A DNA stretch of 64,000 nucleotides from Nemania diffusa (taxonomy: Eukaryota > Ascomycota > Sordariomycetes > Xylariales > Xylariaceae). The position numbers and the translations under genes are program-made. The DNA lies in assembly GCA_038501195.1 (NCBI GenBank), contig JBBPUQ010000002.1, forward strand, positions 558,001 to 622,000. The letters are read 5' to 3'. Positions 33,238 through 43,434 of the stretch are shown piece after piece (the first letter of the stretch is position 1; each line of letters starts with the position of its first letter). A model generated the notes under the pieces. The model did not search any database. It was not told the origin of the DNA and saw nothing but the letters and a program-made list of their open reading frames with translations.

Positions 33238-33969
33238 TCACCACCCGTCGCTAGCCTCATCACAGACATAAGTCCCGCCGACCTCCGCCGGGTTGCCTTC
33301 CGTAGCGGCCCGCACAACCACCTTAGCGCCGTCGCTAGCTTCCTTGCGGCCCTGGCCGCCCGTGAACTTGGTGCCGCACATGCCCGGAGCGGCCGCAACG
33401 ACGGTGATGCCGTCGCCCGCGAACTTGACTGACTGCGCGTCCGTGATCATGTTGAGCGCGGCCTTGGAAGACCGGTAGTCGGGCGCGTACCACGTGGCCG
33501 CGTTGAACGCGTATCCCTTCTTACCCGTCATGGAGATCAGCCCCAGGCCGGAGGTGACGTTCACGATGCGCCGGTGGGCGTACTTGGAGGCCTTGAGCAA
33601 GGGCAGAAAGGCATCGGTGACGCAAGCCACGCCGAACACGTTCACCTCGAAGACGGCGCCGAACTGCTCGCGGACGCCGATGCCGGCGTTGTTGATAAGG
33701 ATGCCGAGGCTGCCGAACTTGGTCTGGACCGTCTGCGCCGCCACCGTGATGGACGCGTCGTCAGTCACGTCGAGCGTCAGGGGCGTCAGAGCCGTCGTGT
33801 CGGCTGCGCCCTCGCTTGCTAGCTTCTCGATGGCTGCCGACGCGTTGGCCGCCCTGCGCGCCGAGACTAGCACATGGTATTTGCCTGAGCTGGCCAGTAA
33901 CTGCGAGACGGCGTAGCCGATGCCTTGGTTTGCTCCTGTCACTAGGACTGTGGCCTTGGTTGATGCCAT
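33238..33969 (-). CDS. short-chain dehydrogenase, carbonyl reductase-like
   Basis: This single-exon minus-strand gene encodes 243 aa and starts at MASTKATVLVTG; the open frame continues upstream without another ATG. Cofactor loop TGANQGIG, LTLDVTDDAS, NNAGIG, catalytic region NVTSGLG and YRSSK (Tyr and Lys) are all present. The arrangement and length fit the carbonyl-reductase-like SDR group using NADP(H). The C terminus is short after APGMCGTKF and ends in GGTYVCDEA. It lies 360 bp from and divergent to the PKS relic, so it might once have been a tailoring enzyme of that cluster; this is inference. Codon usage is GC-rich, like the PKS relic. Confidence 0.85.
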   Translation of the reverse strand: MASTKATVLVTGANQGIGYAVSQLLASSGKYHVLVSARRAANASAAIEKLASEGAADTTALTPLTLDVTDDASITVAAQTVQTKFGSLGILINNAGIGVREQFGAVFEVNVFGVACVTDAFLPLLKASKYAHRRIVNVTSGLGLISMTGKKGYAFNAATWYAPDYRSSKAALNMITDAQSVKFAGDGITVVAAAPGMCGTKFTGGQGRKEASDGAKVVVRAATEGNPAEVGGTYVCDEASDGW

Positions 33970-34328
33970 GCTGTACGGGGTAGAGGATAGTAAGATTGCT
34001 AGAGGAGTCTGCTGTGGGGTTGTTGATAAAGTTGCGGGCGACAAAGTGGGATGAGGTTTTGTGTCTTTTGTGCCTCAGTTGTTTCCGGGATTTTCGGCGG
34101 ATTGCCGAGCGTAGGTGACGTGAGGGGATTACCTCGTCAGAGACCTTGTCCAGCGTTGCCTACCCTGTCGCTGACGGATAGGCAACTCTCGTCCTCGCCC
34201 ACGCCAAACCTGCCAAGTCGGATTAGGATGCTTTGAAGAAGCACAATTTCTTGACTTTTAAGTGAGACGAGACAGCTCTAGCTCCAGCACTCGCAAACGC
34301 TCCCCACACCCTCCAAGGTGTTGCCCCT

Positions 34329-36992
34329 ATGTATGTCACATTGGACGCGCTCACAGTCGACCATATCCCCGCTAGCACTATCGTGTTCACTCTGTGTGAA
34401 GTGAAGAAGCCTCTGCTCTCCACTATCTCGGATGCGGACATGGACAAGGTCAAGCTCATGACCGATCGAGCCGCGTCTCTAGTGTGGGTCACGAATGGTA
34501 ACACCCTCCAAGGTGGATGTCCGGACTACGCACTTGTGTCTGGTCTTGCTCGCTCGTTGATTTTAGAGCAGCCATCTCCGCTTCTACACCTTCGACGTTG
34601 ACGAGCCTGAGATTGGCCCTGAAATCACTGCCCGTCACCTCATCGCTACCTTGAACCAGCGGGCAGCACCATCGATCGCGAATTCGCGCAGCAGAAGGGC
34701 GCCGTCTGTGTCAGCCGCTTCGTGCCGGACACCGGTATCAACAGCTTCGAGCCAAGCAGGGCCTCGAGATGGCTACGCTGACGCTCAAAGACGCTGGACG
34801 CGTCCGCCTCGGAATCGAGAGCGTCGGACAATTCGACACGCTGTACTTCAAGCAGTTGACTCTACCCGAGCTCAGTCCCAACGAAGTCCGTATTCGCGTT
34901 GCCTCGGTCGGTGTTAACGCCAAGGACTTCTACGTCCTCGCCGGCCGTGTAGACACGCCGAATGCGACTTGTCAACTCGAATGTACCGGCACCGTCGAAA
35001 AAGTTGGCTCGGCGGTCAAGGGCTTCGCTATCAGCGACACTGTCATCGCCATGGCACCCACGCACTTCGAGACCATCCAGACCCTGCCCAAATGGGCCTG
35101 CTTCAAGCTCCAACCGGATGAGGACCTCAACATCGCCACGACGCTATCGGTGCCCTACGCGACCGCCATCTACGCGCTCCACCACCGCTCCAACCTGCGC
35201 AGCGGCGAGAGCGTGCTTATCCACTCAGGAGCCGGTGGCGAAGGCATCGCAGCGATCCAAGTTGCCAAGCTAGCGGGCGCCCAGGTCTTCACAACCGTGT
35301 CGACAGAAGAGAAAAAGAAGTATCTCGTCGACAACTTAGGCGTTAAGCCCGAGAACGTCTTCAGCTCCCGCGACACGTCCTTCCAGGAAGTCATCCTCCA
35401 AGCCACAGCAGGCCGTGGTGTCGACGGCAGGACGCCTCGAGATGGACCAGTTCCTCAAAAACACCACCTTCATTGCCTTCGACCTAAGCTACCTGTACAA
35501 TTCAACCGACGCCCGCATGCACCAGACATGGAACGACCTGCTGGCAAGGACCATGGCGCTCTACCGCGCAGGCGCGATCAAGGCCATCGAGCCCCTTCAG
35601 GTCTTCGACTTGTCCGAGGCGGCGGCCGCGTTCCGCTCGTTCTCGTCGCGCGCCCGCATCAGCCGCATTGCGATCAACCTCCAAAAGCCAGATGCCGAGA
35701 TCCGCGTGCAGCGCCTGCGCCACGAGACGGTGTTTTCCGGGGAGAAGAGCTATATCATGGTCGGGTGCCTGGGCGGTCTGGGCCGCACCGTCTCCCGCTG
35801 GATGGTGCAGCGCGGCGCAAGGAAGTTCGTCTTCCTCGGCCGTTCGGGCACTGCTAAGCCTGCTGCTAAGGCTCTTATTGACGACCTAGAAGCTGCCGGT
35901 GCTCGGTGCACCGTCGTCAAGGGCGGTGTCTGTAACGGGAAGGATGTAATAGCTACTATTGCTGCTGCTGAAGGGGATACCGGCGGTGTTGTCCAGGCAG
36001 CTCTGGGTTTAAATGTAAGTTTTTTTACCCCACCATTACTCGTCTTACCTTCTGTGGCTATATGTTCACTTGCTAAACAATTTCTCCAAATTTACAGGAA
36101 GCCATTTTTTCAACCATGTCAAACCACTATTGGCATACGGGTATTGATCCCAAAGTTCAAGGGACATGGTATCTACACAACGCGCTGCGGGCTTCGAGAC
36201 ATGACAAGAACTTAGACCTATTCGCCCTTACATCTTCTATCTCAGGCACCGTTGGCACGGCTACAGAGTCGAATTACTGCTCAGCGAATCACTTCCTAGA
36301 CCTATTCGCGCGGCACCGGCGTAGCCAAGGCCTACTAGCCGTGTCGATAGGCCTAGGCATGATCTCCGAGGTAGGCTACCTGCACGACAACCCCGAGATA
36401 GAGGCCTTGCTCAAGCGCAAGGGCATCCACCCCATCGACGCCGACGAGCTCGTGCAGCTTCTGGACCTGGCGCTCAGCTCGTCGGCCGAGACCGCAATCC
36501 CCGGCATCCACCACCCCCACCGACGCCCTGGCGTCCGTGCACCTGCCCACAGGCCTCGAGCCCACGGGCCTCAAGGAGCTGCGCCGCATGGGCTTTGACG
36601 GCGACAACCCGACGCTCGACGACCCGCGGGCGGCGCTGCTGGCTCGCGCATTGTACGGCGATGGGGACACGGACCGCGCCGCGCAGGAGGGGCGGTACCC
36701 CGTACCCGTGGCCAAGGGCCTCAAGGACGGGCTGACGCTTGCTGAGGCGGTTCTCAATTTCATTCGACATCGGTTTGGGAACTTAGTGCTTATCAAGTAC
36801 GATGCTGTGGACGTCGCGAAGCCCCTTAGCGACTATGGCATGGATAGTATGCTGGCTGCCGAGTTCCGCACCTGGTTCTGGAGCTCCATGGCGGTTGATG
36901 TCCCGCTTTTATTGCTGCTGGGTAAGACTTGTAATTTGATGGGCTTGGCTGATATGGCTGTTGCTACGCTCGAGGCTGGGGAAGAGGAGTAA
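34329..36992 (+). pseudogene. highly reducing polyketide synthase relic (ER-KR-ACP end)
   Basis: Only the C-terminal third of an HR-PKS remains. The order is: linker with LVWVTNG and ALVSGLAR..EQPS (34470-34577); an enoylreductase domain (34769-35700) with NAKDFYVLAGR, ATALSVPYATAIYAL-like and SGAGGEGIAAIQVAK-type motifs; a ketoreductase (35735-36480) with GCLGGLG, FLGRSG, ALTSSISGTVG and a 83-bp intron at 36015-36097; and an acyl carrier protein with DYGMDSM (Ser for phosphopantetheine, about 36835). KS, AT, DH and methyltransferase domains are absent. Frames change near 34577, 34670 and 34745, in the ER domain at 35423 (about 30 codons missing before AGRLEMDQF) and near 36510. The relic is not AT-biased, so decay is by deletion rather than RIP. 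Confidence 0.88.
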
Positions 36993-37679
36993 GATATGAA
37001 GCTGTTTTCTTCTACAGTACCTCGACTTAAATTTCAGTGAGAATCCGACTTGGAGTCCAAAGTTGGGTAATGACGGGGCGGCGACGCGTAAAGCCGGTCC
37101 GCCATTTCGTTCGCTCTCTACAGCGATATCTATTGTTAGAAATAGGAATGTCTGCACAGAGCTCTGTCACAACGGCATGACCGCCGGCTAGGATGAGAGC
37201 ATACCATACTGCCTATGATCACGGGTTTATTAAAATAATAAAGAGATATTCTAAAATATTATAATTCATATTATTTAAATTTATAATTAAAAAATAAAAC
37301 ATTCTATTATTTAAAACTATTATCTCATTCGATGATTAAAAAGGAGAATCTTAGTCTCACGGATAACTACATATTGGGACCCATCTTCCCTCCAAACCGC
37401 ATGCTACCCTTGTAACATAATTAATAATTATTACGATATGCAACAAGTATAAGTAACCCATCTATCAGTAGTTTTCATGTGTGCTCAAACGTCGCCCACT
37501 ACCAAGCATCGCATCTTATTAAGCAACGATCGTTCAGCCTAAGTTCTGGTAACGCAGCTAGCCAGGCGGGTAACCTTAGCAACTTATTTAACATATATTA
37601 CGTGTTTGTTGTCATCTTAATAGCCTTCCTGCCTTTTTCATTGCTAGCTCACCTCTCATTAGAAGCTTAATAAGGCAAT
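36993..37679. other. AT-rich island and intergenic
   Basis: An extremely AT-rich stretch (about 37215-37350) lies downstream of the PKS relic. It does not align clearly with the dispersed repeat. No gene is recognised before the next start at 37680. Confidence 0.5.
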
Positions 37680-38924
37680 ATGGCATTGCCCCATCACCGC
37701 CATCAATCATGACTCGAAGGCATCATCAACCTCTCTTCACACCCAATACCCTTAGACGCAGAGCTACGCGACCATGCTAGCTGTAGATTTTACGAAATTT
37801 GCCAGCACTTCGACACCGGGCTAATATGTAAAGGAGATTACAGCCGGCCTCGGCTTGTTCGTTATACCTATGAATATTCGCTCTCTCAAGAATCTAGAGA
37901 TTATTTCTTACGCTTTTTCTTTAGAGCCGTCGATCTTCAGATCGATGGGAATGAGCCTATCCGTTTCGAGGATATCCGCTCAAATTTCTTTGACTTTGCG
38001 GAGCATCTTTTTGGCAACTTTTTTTTACCTAGTAAATAATGCCTTATCGCGGTATTCACGCCACTCTTACTAATAATCTTCTAGTGAAAGCCTCTACGAA
38101 GAAAACACCGCAGCCGTCCCCAGCCCTTCATTCTGCAGCTTTGAAAGCACAGGGCGAGCAACAGTATGTCGGAACCGGATCTCGTTTATCAGTTCTTCGG
38201 AGGGACTGTCTTATCCGTGACCGTCATCGTTGTGTGATATCGCGAGTTTTTGACCTTGCCGAAGCTGATGAACGCTACGATACTCCGGGCGGCGCCCAAG
38301 ACGACGACGGGAATCTTCTATCGGATGAACCAGACGATCCAGCGTATATTGAAGTGGCTCACATCCTACCACACTCCCTCACGCAAGTCAACCGAGAGGG
38401 TAAATTAGTAAGTATTTCCCACGTAAACGAGCCTTTCTAGCTAAACTTTTGTCCAGGATCCTTCTAAAAAATTAGCACTTGCGATACTTGATATGTTCGA
38501 TGTTGGTGTCGCAGACCTAATTCAAGGCCCGGAAATCGACCGCCCACGCAACGCTATTACACTTACTCCTCAGCATCATCTCTCGTTTGGTAGTTTCAAG
38601 GTTTACTTTGAACCTGTTCCTAACGCCGATCACACTTATACAATCAAAACATTCCATAAACAGAATTATGTCCGGCGAGCACCATTTCCTGTTACCCGTG
38701 AGCTTTATCTCACACCTAAGCGAACCATCGAGCCTCCGTCGCGTCGACTGCTAGCTATCCACTGTGCTATTGCACATATTCTACATCTTTCAGGGGCCGG
38801 CGATTACATCGATAAAATCTACCGTGACATAGAGGAATACGGGGTGCAGGCGGATGGGTCTACTCCGCTTGGTTGGCTTGTATCTCTAGTTATCAGCGAG
38901 CAAAGCCCTTCTATTTGTACTTAG
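37680..38924 (+). pseudogene. HNH-endonuclease-type fungal protein with one in-frame stop
   Basis: Exons are 37680-38031, 38085-38407 and 38457-38924 (introns 53 and 49 bp, joins in phase), 381 codons in all. The frame from ATG 37680 is open throughout except for TGA at 37710, codon 11. The middle shows RDRHRCVISRVFDL followed by VEVAHILPHSL-type and LTPQHHLSFGSFKVYF blocks, the marks of the HNH-type domain found in many fungal accessory proteins (His in AHI.PHS and the later HHLSFG). The function in fungi is unknown; nuclease activity is inferred from the motif. The single stop could be a recent mutation, a sequencing error or evidence that translation starts downstream; no in-frame ATG with good context lies before the conserved part. 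Confidence 0.7.
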
Positions 38925-39131
38925 AAAGTAAAACAGTAAGCTGCAGTTTTACGGACTAACCGCGGCCCAGACCCTATGCACTACTGTGATGGCGACTACT
39001 AATGATCTATGCCCATAGAAGTCTTTTTCATTTATAGAGATTGTCACATCACTCAGACAGCGTGGACCCCCTATCAAAGCTCACAGTCAATACTACCCTA
39101 TCTAAGTCATGGCATGAAGGACCTGCCGTAG

Positions 39132-40172
39132 CTAGGCATCAACCATCTTAGTCGAATCAGTCCACAGCTGGCGGGCCAGAGCCTCATCAAAAGCATGCGG
39201 CGCGTACCCCACGATGTCGGGGACATGGTCATATTCGCCCCCCGGGTGCGGGCCAGCCACCTCACAGTTCTCTAGATAGATTGCCCCTTTCCCTTCTAAC
39301 TCCTTCCCCACGGCAGCCAAGACGACGGTCGCGGCGCCCTGCGCAGGGCTCTTCATCAGCTTGCGGTTCTCTCGGGCGTACTCGGCTGACTCGTGTGCAG
39401 GGAGATGGCGCTGGATGCCTGACGGGCAGGCGCCGGGCATCACAGATAAGGCGTGGAGCCCGCGCGTACCGTAGCGGCTGTCGATCTGGTTCGCTGTGTA
39501 GATGTTGGCCGTCTTGCTCTGGGAATACGCACCCCACATGTCGTAGTCCTCGGGCCGATTGACGTAATTGTAGTCGTCGGTGCGGATGCCCCCGCCGCGA
39601 TGGCCGCTGCTGGACACCATGACGACGCGGGAGTTGAAGTCGGCCGAGGAGCTCGACAGGAGGACGTTGCGCACGAGCTTAAACAGCAGGAAGTGGGCCA
39701 GGTGGTTCACAGCGAACTGGGTTTCGTAGCTGTCTACGGTGCGGGTCAGGCGGGGAACGGCCATGACCCCGGCATTGCAGATAAGGATATTCAGCTGCGA
39801 GGTCTTTGCGAGGAGGCGGCTCACGCCAGCTCTAACACTAGCTAGGGAGCTCTGGTCCATCTCGATGATCTCGGCCTGGCCCGGCTTCAGGATACCAGCA
39901 AGAGCGGCTTCAGCGGCGGGCACGTTTCGTGCAGTGAGATACAGGGTCGCGCCAGTGGTGGCAAGCGCCTTGGCCACCTCGACCCCAATGCCCGAAGAGC
40001 ACCCTGTGATGAGGATGACTTTGCCTGCCAGTTGGCCTGTAAGTTGCTGGTCCTGGACAATCTGTAGAGCCGTCGGCCGTGCATCGCCAGGGCCGTTGGT
40101 CGACTTGTGCAACTCAGCGTATCTCGAAGACATGGCGGAAGAGGTATCCAATGATTGCATAATATTACGCAT
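39132..40172 (-). CDS. SDR, retinol dehydrogenase / WWOX-like
   Basis: This single exon encodes 346 aa from ATG 40172 to TAG 39132. The Rossmann motif TGCSSGIG begins near residue 57 and is followed by LTARNV, MDQSSLASVR, CNAGVM, VVMVSSSGHRGG (catalytic Ser) and YSQSK (Tyr/Lys). The long form with a 50-residue N-terminal extension and AVNHLAHFLL is typical of fungal SDRs related to retinol dehydrogenases and WW-domain oxidoreductases, NAD(P)H-dependent enzymes of unknown substrate. All catalytic residues are present. Like the other two SDRs in this region it flanks the PKS relic and might be a tailoring enzyme; that link is inference. Confidence 0.85.
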   Translation of the reverse strand: MRNIMQSLDTSSAMSSRYAELHKSTNGPGDARPTALQIVQDQQLTGQLAGKVILITGCSSGIGVEVAKALATTGATLYLTARNVPAAEAALAGILKPGQAEIIEMDQSSLASVRAGVSRLLAKTSQLNILICNAGVMAVPRLTRTVDSYETQFAVNHLAHFLLFKLVRNVLLSSSSADFNSRVVMVSSSGHRGGGIRTDDYNYVNRPEDYDMWGAYSQSKTANIYTANQIDSRYGTRGLHALSVMPGACPSGIQRHLPAHESAEYARENRKLMKSPAQGAATVVLAAVGKELEGKGAIYLENCEVAGPHPGGEYDHVPDIVGYAPHAFDEALARQLWTDSTKMVDA

Positions 40173-40755
40173 GAAACGTGTGTAGAATCCCTAATTACCG
40201 AGAGGAACAGCAGGACAATATGGTCGATTCTTAACTTGGGTTGGTTTGTGCACAGTGTGCCTGACGGAGACTGACGGATGTCGTGGTGGTGACACTGCAG
40301 CTGCCCGCGTCCGACTTATACCTATCAGGGGCGTCCTTAGGATTTAAGGGATAAGTCACAAAAGTCGATATGACTACGTTCAGAGTATCCCAAACCCAAG
40401 CGACAGGTCATAGGAGGGATGGGATCAGTGATATCACAAATACGAGTCACTACGGTATTGACACCCCCTATCCCCGAACTCCCCTACTATGCCACTTTGT
40501 CACTACAAGGGGCCGGTCACAAGAGCTCCCGCAAGGCCACTGCCGAATCCTCAGATGAATGAGTTCCATCCTGTTCAAATGTGAACATCACCATGCAGAC
40601 CAAGATCATGCCTGTCATATGGTATCATCGTCACTAATGCAAGGCAAGCCCTTCTATTAGTCTATATAGACCCTTAGTTCCAGTGATTGAATCATTCCCA
40701 TTGACTAATACCTATACCAAAATCTTAGTGAACTCATTTCGAAAATATGTCTAGA
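40173..40755. other. intergenic
   Basis: This is the promoter side of the SDR gene and 3' flank of the nucleoside permease. Nothing else is recognised. Confidence 0.4.
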
Positions 40756-41992
40756 CTAATTCACGAATAATTCATGTTCATTCACGATTTCTTTGGGCAA
40801 GAAGTCAGGCGTCCCCCCCAGAGAACCAAATACGTCACCGATGTAGTTCTGTGCCGAGATCCCGTCATGAAAAGTCTCAGTCCAACCTTCGAGTATCCCA
40901 TGGACAATCTTCGTACCAGCCAGATATAGATTTTGGAGGGCATCGGCGCCCACTTGCGAATCGAGCATCAGGGGAATAGGGATGGGTTTGTTATCATGGG
41001 GACCGCGATCGAAGTTGGAACCCGATCTGGTGACAATGATACGGGAAAAGTCGACTTTGTCTTGAAGCGCCGCCCGGAGCAGTGCAGCCAGAACTGCCGA
41101 GTCTTCTTGCGCCGTCATGACGTATTGGGCTTTGCCGTTCGTGTAAGCGCTGCTGGTCTTGCCCATGGCGTCGCTCAGGAGATTGCCATGCCAGAAAGTA
41201 TTGGATGACAGGGCGTCGCCCTCGATAACACCAGGTGGTAGAGTAGCAAGGTGATACTTGTCGTCCAACGACCCAGAGAATAGAGCTCGGGTCTCCTGAG
41301 ATCGCTCCGAATCCACCAGCAACGCTCTGCTAGCAAGGAGCATCGCGCGTCGTCTCAATTCCTCGTTGAGTTCGAAGACCTCGGAGCCATGGAGGAGCGA
41401 CGGGAAGGTCGCGGGCGAGTCGGCACCGGAAGGTATGTACCCCGTGGACCAGGACGGGGAAATCTGTCTCGCATCGAACTCTTGCTGAGTGTCGACCTGT
41501 ACGACGAACTTGGCAAACGCGACAGTACCTATCGTAGCCTGCCGCGGGTTGACACCTGCGATGCCCGAGATCAGGAAGTACGTTTTGACCAGATCAAACT
41601 TCCCCGACGACACCAGCGCTGCGACCGACAGCGCCGCATTGATCACTTGTTTCTCATGCGGTCAATCAATGCCTCTCTGTTGACAGGCTGCTGGGTTGAC
41701 TCACAAGCAGTTCCGAGGACGAGTAGACACACCCGTCCGTCTTCTGTTGCTCTCACATCGCCGTAGCCACGCGACAAGCCTGGAAGCGGGATACTCCTAC
41801 TGAACTTGAACTCGCTGTCATCAGAAAGCCAATTTTCAGCTTCTTTGTGAAACTATATCGTAAGCAGTAAGCAATTATCTGCATTAACATGACTAGTTTT
41901 CTCCTTACCATCGCAAAAATGAAGATCTGCGGTGCAATTTTCGTGCTTACAGCATGGCCATTATCGCCGAGGGGCTGCTGGACAGTTTGCAT
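40756..41992 (-). CDS. purine nucleoside permease (NUP family), suspected frame lesion
   Basis: Exons on the minus strand are 41992-41909, 41842-41705 and 41645-40756. The first encodes KIAPQIFIFAM, the second ENWLSDDSEFKF, IPLPGLS and DGRVCLLVLGTA, the third INAALSVAALV, FDLVKTYFLISGIAGVNP, FVVQVDTQQEFDARQ and WHGNLLSDAM. These match the NUP family, fungal proteins linked to purine nucleoside uptake. Exons 2 and 3 join in phase (T|TG). Exons 1 and 2 do not: the donor ATG|GTAAGG leaves phase 0 while exon 2 needs one preceding base (family sequence FxMEAENW suggests a lost G). Either the gene is inactivated by a one-base deletion or the assembly lacks a base. There is no obvious signal peptide. 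Confidence 0.75.
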
Positions 41993-42478
41993 CGTGATCA
42001 CTCAGCCAGTGAATAAAAGGTGTCTTCGCGAGTTGGTGGGTTACTGCGCGCGCTCTAGTAAAATGGCGGTTTATTCTGTCGTCTTGTTCCGACAACCGAA
42101 TTGAAAAGGGTCTGCTTACCCTCAGTGGATTAAAAGTACCGACTGGGAGACCTTGAGAACCTCGAGAATTGAGGCTCTTGAAGTACTACTACTACCCCTG
42201 CGGTGAATGGAGTAATCGTATGCCCGACCCCTCCCTCTCGTCCGTTGCAAGTATGTGCTGTCATTGGTCCCAGCAAAACACAACTCATCCATGTGTATGA
42301 GTTAGCTATGCGCGTTATGTGACTAGTCTTCGTCGGGACGTCGGTACCTCGTTTCTTTCCTACGTGTATCAAGAAGCATGTTGATTTACGGAAACACGAC
42401 ATAGCTAAATTTGGGTTTGCTAAGCAAAACGCTTCAGTTATCACCGGGGCCGAGGAAAAGTATCAAGTAATGTGGTAC
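41993..42478. other. intergenic
   Basis: No gene is recognised. A minus-strand frame at 42130-42444 has no family similarity. Confidence 0.4.
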
Positions 42479-42770
42479 TGAGACGGTATGGGTGACCTGA
42501 CCATATGGGGATTAGATTGATTAGGTCATCGAGTTTTAGTTTTTCTTTTCTTTATTTTAGATAGTTAACCTAGGCTAGTACTTCTGACAAGAGGGCATGC
42601 TTCTCGGCGGCCCCCTTCGGGGGTCTGATACTCTACAATGTACGTTTGCGTTACCAAATTGCTACTTTCTTTAGCCTCAAATCTCTAGAAGTGATCGATA
42701 TGACCGTGGTCAGTCCTCTAGAGTGCGTAGTGTGTATGTATTACACGCTTCGTTTCAGTACAGCATTTGC
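42479..42770 (+). repeat. dispersed repeat, full copy (copy 2)
   Basis: It begins TGAGACGGTATGGGTGACC, and its first 55 bases are nearly identical to copy 1. The GC-rich hairpin is better preserved here (CCCCCTTCGGGGG, about 42611-42623). The CTCTAGA half sites are present (about 42686 and 42718), and the end (GTTTCAGTACAGCATTT) extends beyond copy 1 and matches copy 3. No coding frame is present. Confidence 0.8.
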
Positions 42771-43434
42771 TGATTAACCTAAGAGAAGCTAAAGATGTTT
42801 CGATCTTAATTCACCATTAAACAACACGCTACCTTTAACCTTTGATTGGCATATGCATCCCCTTCTTCCTGATCAGGGCCAATCATAATATGGGAATATC
42901 TAGGAAATACAGACGAAAAATCTAGCAGAATGCGACGGTCCACTCGAACACCTAAGTCGTAAATGGCTATGAGATATCGCCCTATTAAACGGCGACGCAA
43001 AAATACAATAAGAAATATTACCAACAGAGTAGTTTTCTACTACCCATTTAGGAAATTAGCCTCTATTATCTAGACTAGCGCCTATATGCGAAGCTTATAT
43101 AATAGAAAGAAAATATTATGGTGAGACAAAGACTCAGACCATAGGTTAAGAGTTTTGTTATTCTTTTTCATTCTATTAAAATTGATGCGGATACAACGTG
43201 ATGAAGGGTGGATCAGAATGATTTTAGGCCATCGTTTCTTTGAGATTTTTGTGATAAATTGAACAAAGGAGCATGAATCCCATTCAACCGAAAACGGTTG
43301 TGTGGGATTATCTTGGAGGTATGTAGAAGTGAGGTTTGATACCTCATATCCGCTCAATACTTGCATTTTAGTTGTTACTATTGTCCTTCATAATCCAGAT
43401 AAGCTCCTCAAGGAAATCACCGCCGAATTTGAGA
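42771..43434. other. intergenic, AT-rich
   Basis: A short minus-strand frame (42806-43024) has some coding-like composition but no recognised family. The last 150 bp form the leader of the kinase gene. Confidence 0.4.
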
